This document shows, piece after piece, positions 37,380-45,723 of a stretch of DNA of 64,000 bases (its first letter is position 1; every line of letters begins with the position of its first letter). The notes below the pieces were generated by a model that worked only from the letters and a program-made list of their open reading frames with translations, did no database searches and had not been told where the DNA came from. Made by a program: the position numbers and the translations under genes. Origin of the DNA: Actinomycetota bacterium (GTDB lineage: Bacteria; Actinomycetota; CADDZG01; JAHWKV01); contig JAUJPC010000005.1 of assembly GCA_030447305.1 (NCBI GenBank), positions 62,001 through 126,000 of the forward strand, read 5' to 3'.

Positions 37380-38744
37380 ATGCCCAAGAACGCAATGGTC
37401 TGCCTTCGCTGCGGGCACCGCGCTCTGCAGTGGCTCGGCCGCTGTCCCGACTGCGCCGCCTGGGACCCCTTCGTTGAGGAGCCACCGATCGTCGCCAAGA
37501 ACCCAAAGGGACCCGCCAAGGCCGGCGTCACAATGCTCATAGGATCGGTGGATCCGGAACCTTGTCAGCGAATTGGAACCGGTTTGGCCGAGCTCGACCG
37601 GGTCCTGGGCGGAGGGTTGGTTCGGGGTTCGGTCGTCCTCATTGCCGGGGAGCCCGGAGTCGGAAAGTCTACTCTGCTCCTTCAGGCCGCCGCAGGGGTC
37701 GAGGAACTCGGCAGAGGTGTCCTATTGGTGTGCGGTGAGGAGTCCGTCGAGCAGGTGGCCGCCCGTGCCCGGCGCTTGGGAGCCCCACGACGAATCACCT
37801 TAACGCCGGAAACCGAGGTGGGGGCTATCGTGCCTCTTATGCACGGGACGGATGTAGTCCTGGTGGACTCCGTTCAAAGCCTTCGCGCCTCCGACTCCGC
37901 CGGTGAACCGGGTTCGATCTCCCAGGTTCGCCAGTGTGCCGCGGCCCTGACCGAGGCGGCAAGGGACACCGGCACCGCCTTGGTGCTGGTCGGCCACATC
38001 ACAAAGGACGGGTCCATCGCCGGCCCCCGAGCCCTTGAGCATCTAGTCGACGTGGTCGTCACCTTCGAAGGGGACCGTGCGCACCACCTTCGGACCGTTC
38101 GGGGCATTAAGAACCGGTACGGGGCGACTGGAGAGCTTGGGGTTTTCCAGATGGGACCCAGCGGCCTCAGTGAGGTTCCGGATGCCTCGCGGTTTTTCCT
38201 CGCAGAACGGCACAAGGACGCGGCGGGGTCGGCGGTTGGTTGCATCATTGAGGGCCGCCGCTGTCTCGCACTTGAGATCCAAGCGTTGGTTATGCCCTGC
38301 AAGCCTCCGGCGGTGCCCCGCAGGGTTGCCCAGGGGCTGGAGTCGGCCCGGGTGGGGGTTGCCATGGCGGTTCTTCAGCAGCACTGCCGGATCCAGGTGG
38401 CCGACTACGACGTCTACGCTTCGGTCGCCGGAGGTCTTCGTGCAGCCGAGCCTGGCATCGATCTACCTCTGTGCCTCGCCCTGGCGAGCTCTCGCCGCAA
38501 TGAGCCCATTCCGGCGGGAGTGGCAGCTGTCGGTGAGGTGGGATTGGCGGGGGAGCTCAGGTCCGTTCCGGGCCTCCCCGCCCGCGTCAAGGAACTGTTT
38601 CGCTTGGGGTTTGCAACCGTTATTGCGCCCGGGGTCCAAGGGAACAACGGCGCAGGGGACATGGGAGAGACAAAAGGGGCGAAAGTGGTCGGCGCAACGT
38701 CGCTCGGTCAGGCACTTGGCATTTTGAGTCGACTTGGTCACTGA
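37380..38744 (+). CDS. radA: DNA repair protein RadA
   Basis: A 454-residue recombination ATPase that extends D-loops. It shows the N-terminal zinc finger (CLRCGHRALQWLGRCPDC), Walker A (IAGEPGVGKSTLLLQAA), the RadA-specific KNRYG motif (IKNRYGATGELGVFQM) and a C-terminal Lon-protease-like domain (about residues 280-454; VGEVGLAGELRSVPG). The gene follows the clpC terminator and precedes carD. Confidence 0.96.
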   Translation: MPKNAMVCLRCGHRALQWLGRCPDCAAWDPFVEEPPIVAKNPKGPAKAGVTMLIGSVDPEPCQRIGTGLAELDRVLGGGLVRGSVVLIAGEPGVGKSTLLLQAAAGVEELGRGVLLVCGEESVEQVAARARRLGAPRRITLTPETEVGAIVPLMHGTDVVLVDSVQSLRASDSAGEPGSISQVRQCAAALTEAARDTGTALVLVGHITKDGSIAGPRALEHLVDVVVTFEGDRAHHLRTVRGIKNRYGATGELGVFQMGPSGLSEVPDASRFFLAERHKDAAGSAVGCIIEGRRCLALEIQALVMPCKPPAVPRRVAQGLESARVGVAMAVLQQHCRIQVADYDVYASVAGGLRAAEPGIDLPLCLALASSRRNEPIPAGVAAVGEVGLAGELRSVPGLPARVKELFRLGFATVIAPGVQGNNGAGDMGETKGAKVVGATSLGQALGILSRLGH

Positions 38745-38765
38745 GAGTAACATTGCCGCGGCTCA

Positions 38766-38795
38766 TTGCGGCCGGGGGGTCCCGCCTGTTACCAT
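38766..38795 (+). promoter_or_regulatory. probable carD promoter
   Basis: TTGCGG at 38766-38771 and TACCAT at 38790-38795 with an 18-base spacer, in the 156-base gap before carD. The -10 fits the actinobacterial TANNNT pattern. Confidence 0.5.
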
Positions 38796-38900
38796 AGAAC
38801 GTCCCGATACCGCGTGATTTCTCGCAGTTTCGGGGCAAAAAGTTGCTCCCGCATCTAAGGGTCCATCGAGGGACCGTCCAATCTAGAGAAGGAGGACCGT

Positions 38901-39395
38901 TTGCCCTCAGCCACCACCTTTCAAATTGGTGACAAGGTTGTTTACCCCCATCATGGCGCAGCAATTATCAAGAGCCTCGAGCAAAAGGAATTTCAGGGCG
39001 AAACCAAGGATTACTACGTACTGAGGTTGGCCTACGGTGACCTGACCCTCATGGTCCCCGTGGATAACACCGATGGAGTAGGCATTCGTGATGTCATCGC
39101 ACAGGACGAGCTTGAGAAGGTCTTCAAGGTCCTGAAGTCCAAGGAATGCCGCATGCCTACGAACTGGAGCCGTCGCTTCAAGACTCACGTCGAGAAGCTT
39201 CGTTCCGGTGACATCTATCAGGTGGCTGAAGTAGTTCGTAACCTGGCCCGTCGGGAAGCCGACAAGGGCCTCTCGGCAGGCGAGAAGCGCATGCTGACCA
39301 AGGCACGCCAGATTCTCATTTCCGAAGTCACGTTCGCAGCAAACGTCGATGAGTCGGAAGCGGGAACCATGCTCGACAAGGTGCTTGCCGGTTAG
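38901..39395 (+). CDS. carD: CarD-family RNA polymerase-binding regulator
   Basis: A 164-residue protein starting at TTG with a strong ribosome site (GAAGGAGG). The N-terminal RNAP-interaction domain (IGDKVVYPHHGAAIIKSLEQ ... YYVLRLAYGDLTLMVPVDN) and the helical C-terminal domain with the conserved Trp in MPTNWSRRFKTHVEKLRSGD stabilise open promoter complexes, chiefly at rRNA promoters in mycobacteria. carD-ispD-ispF order is conserved in actinobacteria. Confidence 0.95.
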   Translation: MPSATTFQIGDKVVYPHHGAAIIKSLEQKEFQGETKDYYVLRLAYGDLTLMVPVDNTDGVGIRDVIAQDELEKVFKVLKSKECRMPTNWSRRFKTHVEKLRSGDIYQVAEVVRNLARREADKGLSAGEKRMLTKARQILISEVTFAANVDESEAGTMLDKVLAG

Positions 39396-39417
39396 TTCCT
39401 AATCCACATCCGACGCG

Positions 39418-39466
39418 GCCCCCGGCCTGTGCCCGAGATCATCTCGAGCCCGGACCGGGGGTCGTT
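39418..39466 (+). terminator. intrinsic terminator between carD and ispD
   Basis: CCCCCGG (from 39419) pairs with CCGGGGG (39455-39461), enclosing a second hairpin CGAGATCATCTCG, and is followed by TCGTTTT. ispD starts only 19 bases after the T-run, so readthrough or a start site close to ispD is needed. Confidence 0.7.
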
Positions 39467-39484
39467 TTATGCAGGGAGTAGTGA

Positions 39485-40177
39485 ATGAACGTCACAGCCG
39501 TTGTCCTGGCCGCCGGAAGCGGCCAGCGAGTCGGCTCCGATATTCCCAAGCAGTTCCTTCCTCTAGCGGGCCGTCCGATGATCACCCTTAGCCTTGCCGC
39601 CTTCGAGGCGTGTAAACAGCTGCAGGCGGTGGTGGTGGCGCTGCCTCCCGGGGGCGGTGCGGCAGAACCGCCGCTGGAGGAATTTGCAAAGGTTGGCGCC
39701 CGGGTGGCGGGCGGCAGCAGCCGCCAAGGTTCGCTTGCCCAAGCGCTTGCGCACCTCCCCGAATCCACCGAAGCAGTTCTGGTTCACGATGCCGCCCGTC
39801 CCCTGTTGGGCCAAAGGATCATCGAAGACCTGTTGGCCGCCCTGGATGACACCTGCGACGGCGTTATCCCGGCGATTCCAATCGAGGACACAATCAAGAA
39901 GGTCTCGGAGGACCGACTGGTGGAGCAGGAGCTGGACCGTCGTGGGGTATGGCGCGTCCAAACCCCGCAACTCTTTCGGAGGGCCGCTCTTGAGGACTCC
40001 CTGGCCAAGGCCATCCAGTCGGGCATGGAGTCAACCGACTGCTCGCAGATGTTGACCGGCGCCGGGTACAGGGTTCGAGTGGTGGAGGGTGATCCGCTCA
40101 ACTTCAAGGTGACCCGGGCGGTTGATCTCTGGCTGGCGGAACAGGTGCTTGCGGCCCGGCCCGAGGGCGGCGGATGA
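39485..40177 (+). CDS. ispD: 2-C-methyl-D-erythritol 4-phosphate cytidylyltransferase
   Basis: A 230-residue nucleotidyltransferase of the MEP isoprenoid pathway (CTP plus MEP to CDP-ME). The N-terminal CTP loop is VVLAAGSGQRVGSDIPKQFL. VLVHDAARPLL and the IPIEDTIKKV region follow, with RRGVWRVQTPQLFRRAAL. It overlaps ispF by 4 bases. Confidence 0.96.
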   Translation: MNVTAVVLAAGSGQRVGSDIPKQFLPLAGRPMITLSLAAFEACKQLQAVVVALPPGGGAAEPPLEEFAKVGARVAGGSSRQGSLAQALAHLPESTEAVLVHDAARPLLGQRIIEDLLAALDDTCDGVIPAIPIEDTIKKVSEDRLVEQELDRRGVWRVQTPQLFRRAALEDSLAKAIQSGMESTDCSQMLTGAGYRVRVVEGDPLNFKVTRAVDLWLAEQVLAARPEGGG

Positions 40178-40653
40178 GAGTGGGCATGGGTTACGACGTT
40201 CACGGCTTCGACGAGAGCCGCCCGTTGATCCTCGGGGGTGTCACCGTCCGTGATCACGGTGGGCTGGCGGGGCACTCCGACGCGGACGTGGTCTCGCATG
40301 CAGTCGCCGACGCTCTGCTGGGCGCCGCGGGGCTCGGAGACCTCGGCACCCACTTCCCGGCCGATGTGGTTGCGCAGGGGATCTCGAGCCTGCAAATCCT
40401 TGCTCGAACGGCCACCTTGCTGGGCGATGCAGGCTTCACCATCGTGAACGTCGACGCTACCGTTGTGATTCAAGAGGTCAGGATGGCTGCTCATCGGGAC
40501 CAGATGGTCACCCGGGTGGCGGAGGCGCTGAGCCTGGACCCGGCGCAGGTAAGTGTTAAGGCGACCACCACGGACCGTCTCGGCTTCGCCGGCAGGGGAG
40601 AAGGAGCGGCAGGCATAGCAGTGGCTCTGGTGGACGGCGGTCCCAGCCGCTAA
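40174..40653 (+). CDS. ispF: 2-C-methyl-D-erythritol 2,4-cyclodiphosphate synthase
   Basis: A 159-residue trimeric zinc enzyme of the MEP pathway. Zinc ligands are in GMGYDVHGF (Asp-x-His) and the family segments GLAGHSDADVVSHAVADALL, DLGTHFP and KATTTDRLGFAGRGEG are present. The ATG overlaps the ispD stop. Confidence 0.97.
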   Translation: MRVGMGYDVHGFDESRPLILGGVTVRDHGGLAGHSDADVVSHAVADALLGAAGLGDLGTHFPADVVAQGISSLQILARTATLLGDAGFTIVNVDATVVIQEVRMAAHRDQMVTRVAEALSLDPAQVSVKATTTDRLGFAGRGEGAAGIAVALVDGGPSR

Positions 40654-40691
40654 GACCTCACGCTCACCATCGCCCGGTTAAGGTGTTCGGT

Positions 40692-42095
40692 ATGGGACTG
40701 ATGGTGACCAACACGCTCACGCGGGCCAAAGAGGCGTTCGTTCCGCGTGACGAGGGCAAGGTGGCCATGTACGTCTGCGGCCCAACCGTGTACGGCGACA
40801 TCCACGTCGGCAACGCCCGGGCGGCAATAGTTTTCGACGTCATCCGCCGCTACCTGACCTGGCGTGGGTTCGAGGTCACCTTCGTCCAGAACTACACCGA
40901 TGTCGACGACAAGATCGTCAACCGCGCCAACGACGAGGGCACCGACTGGAAGGAGCTGGCCGAGCACTACTCGAAGGCCTATGAGGAGGTCGCCGCGGCC
41001 CTCCGCGTCACTCCGCCGGACAGGTTGGTCAAGGCCACCGATCACATTCCGGAGATGATCGACATGATCGCCCGGCTCGTCGACGGTGGTTATGCGTACG
41101 AGTCGGCGCGCAGCGTGTGGTTCTCGGTGGAAGACTTTCCCGGCTACGGCAAGCTTTCCGGGCGTACGCTCGACGAGGTGCACGCGCGTGAGCGGGTGGA
41201 GCCCGATCCGAACAAGAGAAAGCCGCTGGATTTTGCTCTGTGGAAGGCGGCCAAGAAGGGTGAGCCCTCCTGGGACAGCCCGTGGGGGGCGGGGCGCCCC
41301 GGATGGCACATCGAGTGTTCCGCCATGTCGGCGAAGTATCTGGGAATGGGCTTCGACATCCACGGCGGAGGATCCGACCTCATCTTTCCGCATCACGAGA
41401 ACGAGATCGCCCAAGCCGAGGCGGCCCTCGGAAGCGAGCCGTTCGTCCGGTACTGGCTGCACAACGGCATGGTGAAGATGGACGCTCAGAAGATGTCGAA
41501 GTCGCTCGGAAACCTGGTGCTGGTCAAGGATCTGTTGAAGGAAGTGAGGCCGGAGATCCTGCGAATGATGTCGATCTCGAGCGCCTATCGGCACGACGTC
41601 GACTTCGGAGAAGGCTCCCTGGAGCAGGCCAGACGCGCCATCGAGCGATTCGACAACTTCTCCCGGGCGGCCGGCGAAGCGGCCGAAAAGGTTTCCATGG
41701 AGGGCCAGGAGTATCTGGACCGGTTCGCCGGTGCTATGGACGACGATTTCAACACCCCGATGGCCATCAGTGTCATGTTCGACCTGGTCAAGCATGGGAA
41801 CACCCTCCTGGACAGCGGGTCGGATCCCCAGGCGGCCGAGCGGATTGGCGGGGTGGTGGCTGCCTTCGACCAGATGGCCGACGTCCTCGGCATCTCCGAC
41901 GATCCTGGCACGGAGGCCGGCGACCGTGCGGGAGACCAACTTTCGCCAGAGGAGAGTGAGCTGCTTGCTCGGCGGGACGCAGCTCGCAAAAAGCGGAACT
42001 GGGCGGAGTCGGACAGCCTGCGGGACCGCCTGGCAGTGCTGGGGGTCGTCGTGGAGGACACCCCGGCCGGGAGCCGCTGGCATCGCAAGGGCTGA
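40692..42095 (+). CDS. cysS: cysteinyl-tRNA synthetase
   Basis: A class I synthetase of about 467 residues. It has the Cys-zinc and HIGH region (MYVCGPTVYGDIHVGNARAA), the zinc site WHIECSAMSAKYLG, HGGGSDLIFPHHENEIAQAE and the KMSKS loop (KMSKSLGNLV). Starts at 40683 (GTG), 40692 (ATG) and 40701 (ATG) are all in frame; 40692 is chosen from family length. It continues the carD-ispD-ispF-cysS order common in actinobacteria. Confidence 0.95.
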   Translation: MGLMVTNTLTRAKEAFVPRDEGKVAMYVCGPTVYGDIHVGNARAAIVFDVIRRYLTWRGFEVTFVQNYTDVDDKIVNRANDEGTDWKELAEHYSKAYEEVAAALRVTPPDRLVKATDHIPEMIDMIARLVDGGYAYESARSVWFSVEDFPGYGKLSGRTLDEVHARERVEPDPNKRKPLDFALWKAAKKGEPSWDSPWGAGRPGWHIECSAMSAKYLGMGFDIHGGGSDLIFPHHENEIAQAEAALGSEPFVRYWLHNGMVKMDAQKMSKSLGNLVLVKDLLKEVRPEILRMMSISSAYRHDVDFGEGSLEQARRAIERFDNFSRAAGEAAEKVSMEGQEYLDRFAGAMDDDFNTPMAISVMFDLVKHGNTLLDSGSDPQAAERIGGVVAAFDQMADVLGISDDPGTEAGDRAGDQLSPEESELLARRDAARKKRNWAESDSLRDRLAVLGVVVEDTPAGSRWHRKG

Positions 42096-42100
42096 GATGC

Positions 42101-42310
42101 TCAGCTCGACGATACGAAGTTCATCGACTCGTCGAACAAATCGCTGAATGGCTCCAGATCGTCCACTGGACCCGTCAGCACCGCCTGGTTACCGCCGGCT
42201 ATCTTCAGCGGCGCGCCGGCCAGTCCCTGCAAGAGCAGAAAGCCGCTTATTCCCCGCACGTACCAGACCCCCATCCGTGCGCCCGACGCAGTCGGTTGTT
42301 GCAGGGTCAT
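42101..42310 (-). CDS. small protein of unknown function, coupled to MarR gene
   Basis: A 69-residue protein without membrane helices or recognisable domain. It is probably real: the ATG overlaps the marR stop (ATGA) and an excellent ribosome site (AAGGAGG, spacing 6) lies inside the marR end. The C-terminus is acidic (DDLEPFSDLFDESMNF). It may be a partner or target of the MarR regulator. No function can be given. Confidence 0.55.
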   Translation of the reverse strand: MTLQQPTASGARMGVWYVRGISGFLLLQGLAGAPLKIAGGNQAVLTGPVDDLEPFSDLFDESMNFVSSS

Positions 42311-42795
42311 CGTGGCCTCCTTACCGGTTCTCTCTTACGCCTGCCAGCACCCTGCTCGGAGGTCTCTTCGTGTCGAAGAAGTGCTGAGTGCAACAGGTCA
42401 AGCGCCCGGATCACGCAAGTCTTGTCCTCCGAAGACATGCCGGTAAGGAGGGGATCCAGAACGTCATCCACCCCGCTGGAAAGGTGGGCTCCCGCCCACC
42501 TGGCCAGCTTCTCGCTCGGGCTGACCCGGGTCACCCGGCCGTCGGTCGAGTCGATGGAGGTCACGACCAGCCCTTCGTCCCGCAGGGAAACGACCGCGGC
42601 AGATACCGCACTCTGAGCGATGGACAGCCGGCGTGCGATCTCCCCGACCGGTGATCCGGGTGACTCCAGAACGGCCCCCAGCACGAGCTGGTTCCTGACC
42701 GGTACCGCTTCGACCTGCCCCGGCCGGGCGCCGATGGCTTGTTCGGCGAGCTGCTTGAGCTTACGGGCCAGGAAGTAAAGCTCTCCCTTGTTCAT
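42307..42795 (-). CDS. MarR-family transcriptional regulator
   Basis: A 162-residue winged-helix protein. The helix-turn-helix is in GEIARRLSIAQSAVSAAVVS and the wing in VVTSIDSTDGRVTRVSPSEK, the typical MarR D.R...V pattern. It probably binds its own promoter, where a palindrome lies 18 bases upstream. The ligand is unknown. The basic C-terminal tail holds the ribosome site for the next gene. Confidence 0.88.
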   Translation of the reverse strand: MNKGELYFLARKLKQLAEQAIGARPGQVEAVPVRNQLVLGAVLESPGSPVGEIARRLSIAQSAVSAAVVSLRDEGLVVTSIDSTDGRVTRVSPSEKLARWAGAHLSSGVDDVLDPLLTGMSSEDKTCVIRALDLLHSALLRHEETSEQGAGRRKREPVRRPR

Positions 42796-42812
42796 ACATT
42801 CATCTTAATAGA

Positions 42813-42830
42813 TACATCTGGAAAGATGCA
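42813..42830 (-). promoter_or_regulatory. probable MarR operator
   Basis: Inverted repeat TACATCT-N4-AGATGCA directly upstream of the marR start. On the minus strand TTGCAT and TTAAGA could be the -35 and -10 with a 17-base spacer, so the palindrome covers the promoter. A second ATCT...AGAT pair adjoins it. Confidence 0.55.
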
Positions 42831-42988
42831 ATCCTAGATTTGGAAGAGCCATGAGAAAAGAGAAAGGTCGAATGTTGTGTGGTCGGAAGCGAACCGACCC
42901 GGAGCACGTTGCCTCCCGCAGCGGGCGGAAGCAGCGGACGCATTGCGACCATAACGGCTGTTTTAGAACTTCGAGGACCAGTGCTTTG

Positions 42989-43062
42989 AGCTGGTGCCCG
43001 GATTCGAACCGGGAACCTACCGATTACAAGTCGGTTGCGCTACCGGATTGCGCCACACCAGC
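42989..43062 (-). tRNA. tRNA-Thr (anticodon TGT)
   Basis: Minus-strand cloverleaf. The acceptor GCTGGTG/CACCAGC is fully paired. The anticodon stem CCGA/TCGG-type encloses loop CTTGTAA, and the T-arm is GTTCGAATC with CCCGG/CCGGG pairing. CCA is not encoded. Anticodon TGT reads ACA and, by wobble, other ACN codons. Confidence 0.95.
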
Positions 43063-43181
43063 CTGTGGACCAGAGGCCGGACGCCCGTGCGGGCATCCAT
43101 CCGATTGTAGTCCTTGCTTCCGCCCCCTCGTTTCCGTAAGGTGAACCGAATGGATCACAGCCTTGTTATTCGACTCCTCGG

Positions 43182-43463
43182 ATGAGTACCGCTGCGGGTC
43201 CTCAGTTCGGGCAGCGGGAAGCGAAGATCCTGGAGTTCGAGCGCAACTGGTGGAAGTACTCCGGTGCCAAGGAGAGGGCGATTCGGGATTTGTTCGGGTT
43301 CTCGGCCACCCGGTACTACACCTTGCTGAATGAGATCATCGACATGCCCGAGGCCCTGGCCCACGACCCCATTCTGGTCAAGCGCCTTCAGAGGCTGCGG
43401 GCATTCCGCCAGCGCCAGCGGATGGCCCGCCGTCTCGGTATTCACCTCTCCGGGAACGGATAG
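43182..43463 (+). CDS. DUF3263 family protein
   Basis: A 93-residue basic protein with the DUF3263 signature (EFERNWWKYSGAKERAIRDL; FSATRYYTLLNEIIDMPEAL). The pattern suggests a helix-turn-helix DNA-binding fold. It sits 21 bases ahead of the LytR_C protein, the same pair as Rv0430-Rv0431. The role is unknown. Confidence 0.85.
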   Translation: MSTAAGPQFGQREAKILEFERNWWKYSGAKERAIRDLFGFSATRYYTLLNEIIDMPEALAHDPILVKRLQRLRAFRQRQRMARRLGIHLSGNG

Positions 43464-43484
43464 CAGATAATCTGACCCGAACCC

Positions 43485-44018
43485 ATGGGAAAGCACTCTG
43501 CACCGGAAAGCCCGGGATTCTGGCGAGCAGTAGTTATTGCGGGGTTGCGGTACCTCGTGTTTGCGGCACTGATCGCGGCGGTGGTGTTCGGGGTATACAA
43601 GCTCGCCTTCGATAACAGCGACACCAACCCGACGGCAGAAGAGGATCTGTCGGTCGTCCCGGAGGACCCCATTCTCGAAGAGACCCCGACCGCTACCGCC
43701 TCGCCTACGGCATCGGCATCGCCCACCGCACCTGCCGCCGGCACCGGCAAGGCTCAGGTTCTCGACGCCAGCAACTCACAGGCACGCCTGGATGCGGCCG
43801 CACGCAAGCTGGAGGCTGCCGGTTACACCGTGGTGTCGAGGGGAAACGCATCGACACCGCGTGAAAAAACAACGGTCTTTTATCAACCCGGCAACCAGCA
43901 GATGGGGGAAGCGGTCGCAAGCCTTCTGGGGGCCTCGCTGGTTTCGCCGGTCGGCGACCTCAAGCTCGACCCCTCCATCCCGGTTACCGTAATCATCGGT
44001 CCCGACTACGCTGGCTGA
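43485..44018 (+). CDS. membrane-anchored LytR C-terminal domain protein
   Basis: A 177-residue protein with a short cytoplasmic start, one helix (LRYLVFAALIAAVVFGVYKL, about residues 21-40), a Thr/Pro/Ala-rich linker (about 55-85) and a LytR_C domain (about 88-170; QVLDASNSQARLDAAARKLE ... TVIIGPDYAG). The domain is predicted outside the membrane. It is like Rv0431 of M. tuberculosis, which has been linked to vesicle formation; that function cannot be transferred with confidence. Confidence 0.82.
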   Translation: MGKHSAPESPGFWRAVVIAGLRYLVFAALIAAVVFGVYKLAFDNSDTNPTAEEDLSVVPEDPILEETPTATASPTASASPTAPAAGTGKAQVLDASNSQARLDAAARKLEAAGYTVVSRGNASTPREKTTVFYQPGNQQMGEAVASLLGASLVSPVGDLKLDPSIPVTVIIGPDYAG

Positions 44019-44038
44019 GCCACGCCTACTTAGCCGGG

Positions 44039-44839
44039 TCAGCGCTGCAGCTGCAGCCTGCTGGTGAGGATCACCCGCATGTTTCCGATGAGCTTGCCGC
44101 TCTCCTGGGATGCGATGTCGAACTGCGATGAGAAGCGCGTCGAGGACGCATAGAGAACGCCGTTGTCGATATCAAGCCTTGACGAAGCGTTGCTCGTCGA
44201 AACCCCGCGCAGCCTCACCGGCACGCCGCCCTGCTGCTGATGGGTGATTATGTTGCCCGACCGTTTGGTCTCGATTCGCGCCAGCTTGCGCTTGCCCTTC
44301 AGCTCGAAGCCCAGCAGCCTGCCCTCTCCATCCAGCTTGATGTTGCCCAGGTCCCCGTCGAGAACCAGAGGAGTGTCCCACTCGTCACCGATTCCGACCG
44401 GGTTCGGCGGAAGCGCGATGCGGCTTCTGACCAGAGTCGAACCAAGCTGAACCGCCGAGGCCGCCGGCGCCGCCAGATCCTCGGTAACCGCCTTGAGTAT
44501 CTCCCCCTTGGGCCCCAGCTCGTACTTGGCCGTCATCGGCGGCGGGGTTCTCATCGGGACTCCGTCCTGCTTGAGGCTCCTGGGCGTCAGGTTGATCGTC
44601 AGTATGGCGTTTTGCCCGCCGGCAGCCGATACCTTTTCGTGGACGTCGACCACCATGTTGACCGTGGTGACGCTCTGCTCGCTGCGGGAGTTGACTGAGG
44701 TTCGAGAGTCGATGGTCCACAGGTAACGGGTTCCGTCCCCCCTGTCGAACCGATATTCGAGCGGAATTTTGCCGTTGGAGCAGGCGCTAAGGCTCAGCAC
44801 GATCAGCACCGGAGCGATTCTTCTAAGAAAGGAGTTCAT
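44039..44839 (-). CDS. secreted lipoprotein, unknown function
   Basis: A 266-residue protein with a signal peptide and lipobox (LSLSAC, Cys20). The mature protein is beta-rich and resembles DUF6263-type lipoproteins (YLWTIDSRTSVNSRSEQSVT; GPKGEILKAV; GIGDEWDTPLVLDG). No catalytic motif is seen. It is divergent from otsB and converges with the LytR_C gene. Confidence 0.7.
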   Translation of the reverse strand: MNSFLRRIAPVLIVLSLSACSNGKIPLEYRFDRGDGTRYLWTIDSRTSVNSRSEQSVTTVNMVVDVHEKVSAAGGQNAILTINLTPRSLKQDGVPMRTPPPMTAKYELGPKGEILKAVTEDLAAPAASAVQLGSTLVRSRIALPPNPVGIGDEWDTPLVLDGDLGNIKLDGEGRLLGFELKGKRKLARIETKRSGNIITHQQQGGVPVRLRGVSTSNASSRLDIDNGVLYASSTRFSSQFDIASQESGKLIGNMRVILTSRLQLQR

Positions 44840-44906
44840 GCGAGCAGTCTACCGACAGGTCCCGCCGGCGTGCTGGCTGCGTCCTCAGCAGGCTAAGGTT
44901 GCGGAA

Positions 44907-45680
44907 ATGGATCCAGTCGAACAGATCGGGCAGCTGCGGCGGGATCGCAGCATCACCGGCATCTTCCTGGACTTCGACGGGACACTGGCGCCGATCGTCG
45001 AGGACCGCGGAGCGGCAGCAATCGTCCCCGGGACGCCCGAGGTGCTGTCTGCTCTGGCCCACCTCTACCCCCTCGTCACTTTTATATCCGGCCGTGGAGC
45101 GGCCGATCTCTACCGCCGCGTGGGGGCGGATGGGCCCCGTTACTTCGGCCTCTACGGCGCCGAGGAGATGACGGCCGAAGGACTGGTGCAGTCGCCTATG
45201 GCCGGCCGGTGGAGGCAGACCGTCGAGAAGCTGTCGGCTGAGGCCACCGAGCTCATACGCGCCCACGCACTTGACGGGTGCGAGGCGGAGAACAAGGACC
45301 TGGCCCTGTCTCTTCACTACCGCCACACGGGAGAATCAGATCCACCCGGCGTCCTGGCGGAGTGGTCACGGAAGGCCGCCGAGGCAAATGGCTTCCAGCT
45401 CGGGGTCGGAAGGATGGTGCTGGAGTTAAAGCCTCGCTCGGTGTCCAAGGCAGCGACATTTCAGCAGCTGGCGGTGCAGTACCAGGTGCAGAACGCTCTG
45501 GTGGCGGGTGACGACGCTGCCGACGTCGAGATGATGAGCCGGTCGGCTCAGGTGATCCCCGGGCTGCTGCTCAGGGTGGGAGTCGTGTCGGCCGAGGCAC
45601 CCGTCGGAATGCTGGAGAACTCAGACGTACAGGTGAGATCACCGCAGGAGGTCGTCGAGCTCTTGGAGCGGCTTCTCTAG
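44907..45680 (+). CDS. otsB: trehalose-6-phosphate phosphatase
   Basis: A 257-residue HAD phosphatase. Motif I is FLDFDGTLAPI (nucleophile is the first Asp of DFDGT), motif II TFISGRG and motif IV GDDAADVEMM. The cap domain lies between. ATG at 44907 is chosen; an upstream in-frame ATG lies inside the divergent lipoprotein gene. With otsA (convergent, 1.1 kb away) it completes OtsAB trehalose synthesis. An insertion sequence lies 13 bases after its stop. Confidence 0.9.
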   Translation: MDPVEQIGQLRRDRSITGIFLDFDGTLAPIVEDRGAAAIVPGTPEVLSALAHLYPLVTFISGRGAADLYRRVGADGPRYFGLYGAEEMTAEGLVQSPMAGRWRQTVEKLSAEATELIRAHALDGCEAENKDLALSLHYRHTGESDPPGVLAEWSRKAAEANGFQLGVGRMVLELKPRSVSKAATFQQLAVQYQVQNALVAGDDAADVEMMSRSAQVIPGLLLRVGVVSAEAPVGMLENSDVQVRSPQEVVELLERLL

Positions 45681-45693
45681 CGGCTAATTTGTC

Positions 45694-45722
45694 CTGTCTC
45701 TGAGTTGTGGCGACGCATCCTT
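45694..45722 (+). repeat. left inverted end of the insertion sequence
   Basis: It starts CTGTCTC and contains GGCGACGCATCCTT, both found in reverse at the right end. Confidence 0.7.
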
Positions 45723-45723
45723 G

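Noticed and set aside
40650-42083. 477-residue open frame opposite cysS
   Set aside because: Fully antisense to a certain gene and without domains.
42851-43144. 97-residue open frame on the plus strand
   Set aside because: It is the reverse of tRNA-Thr(TGT) plus flanks (SWCPDSNREPTDYKSVALPD), a well-known false gene.
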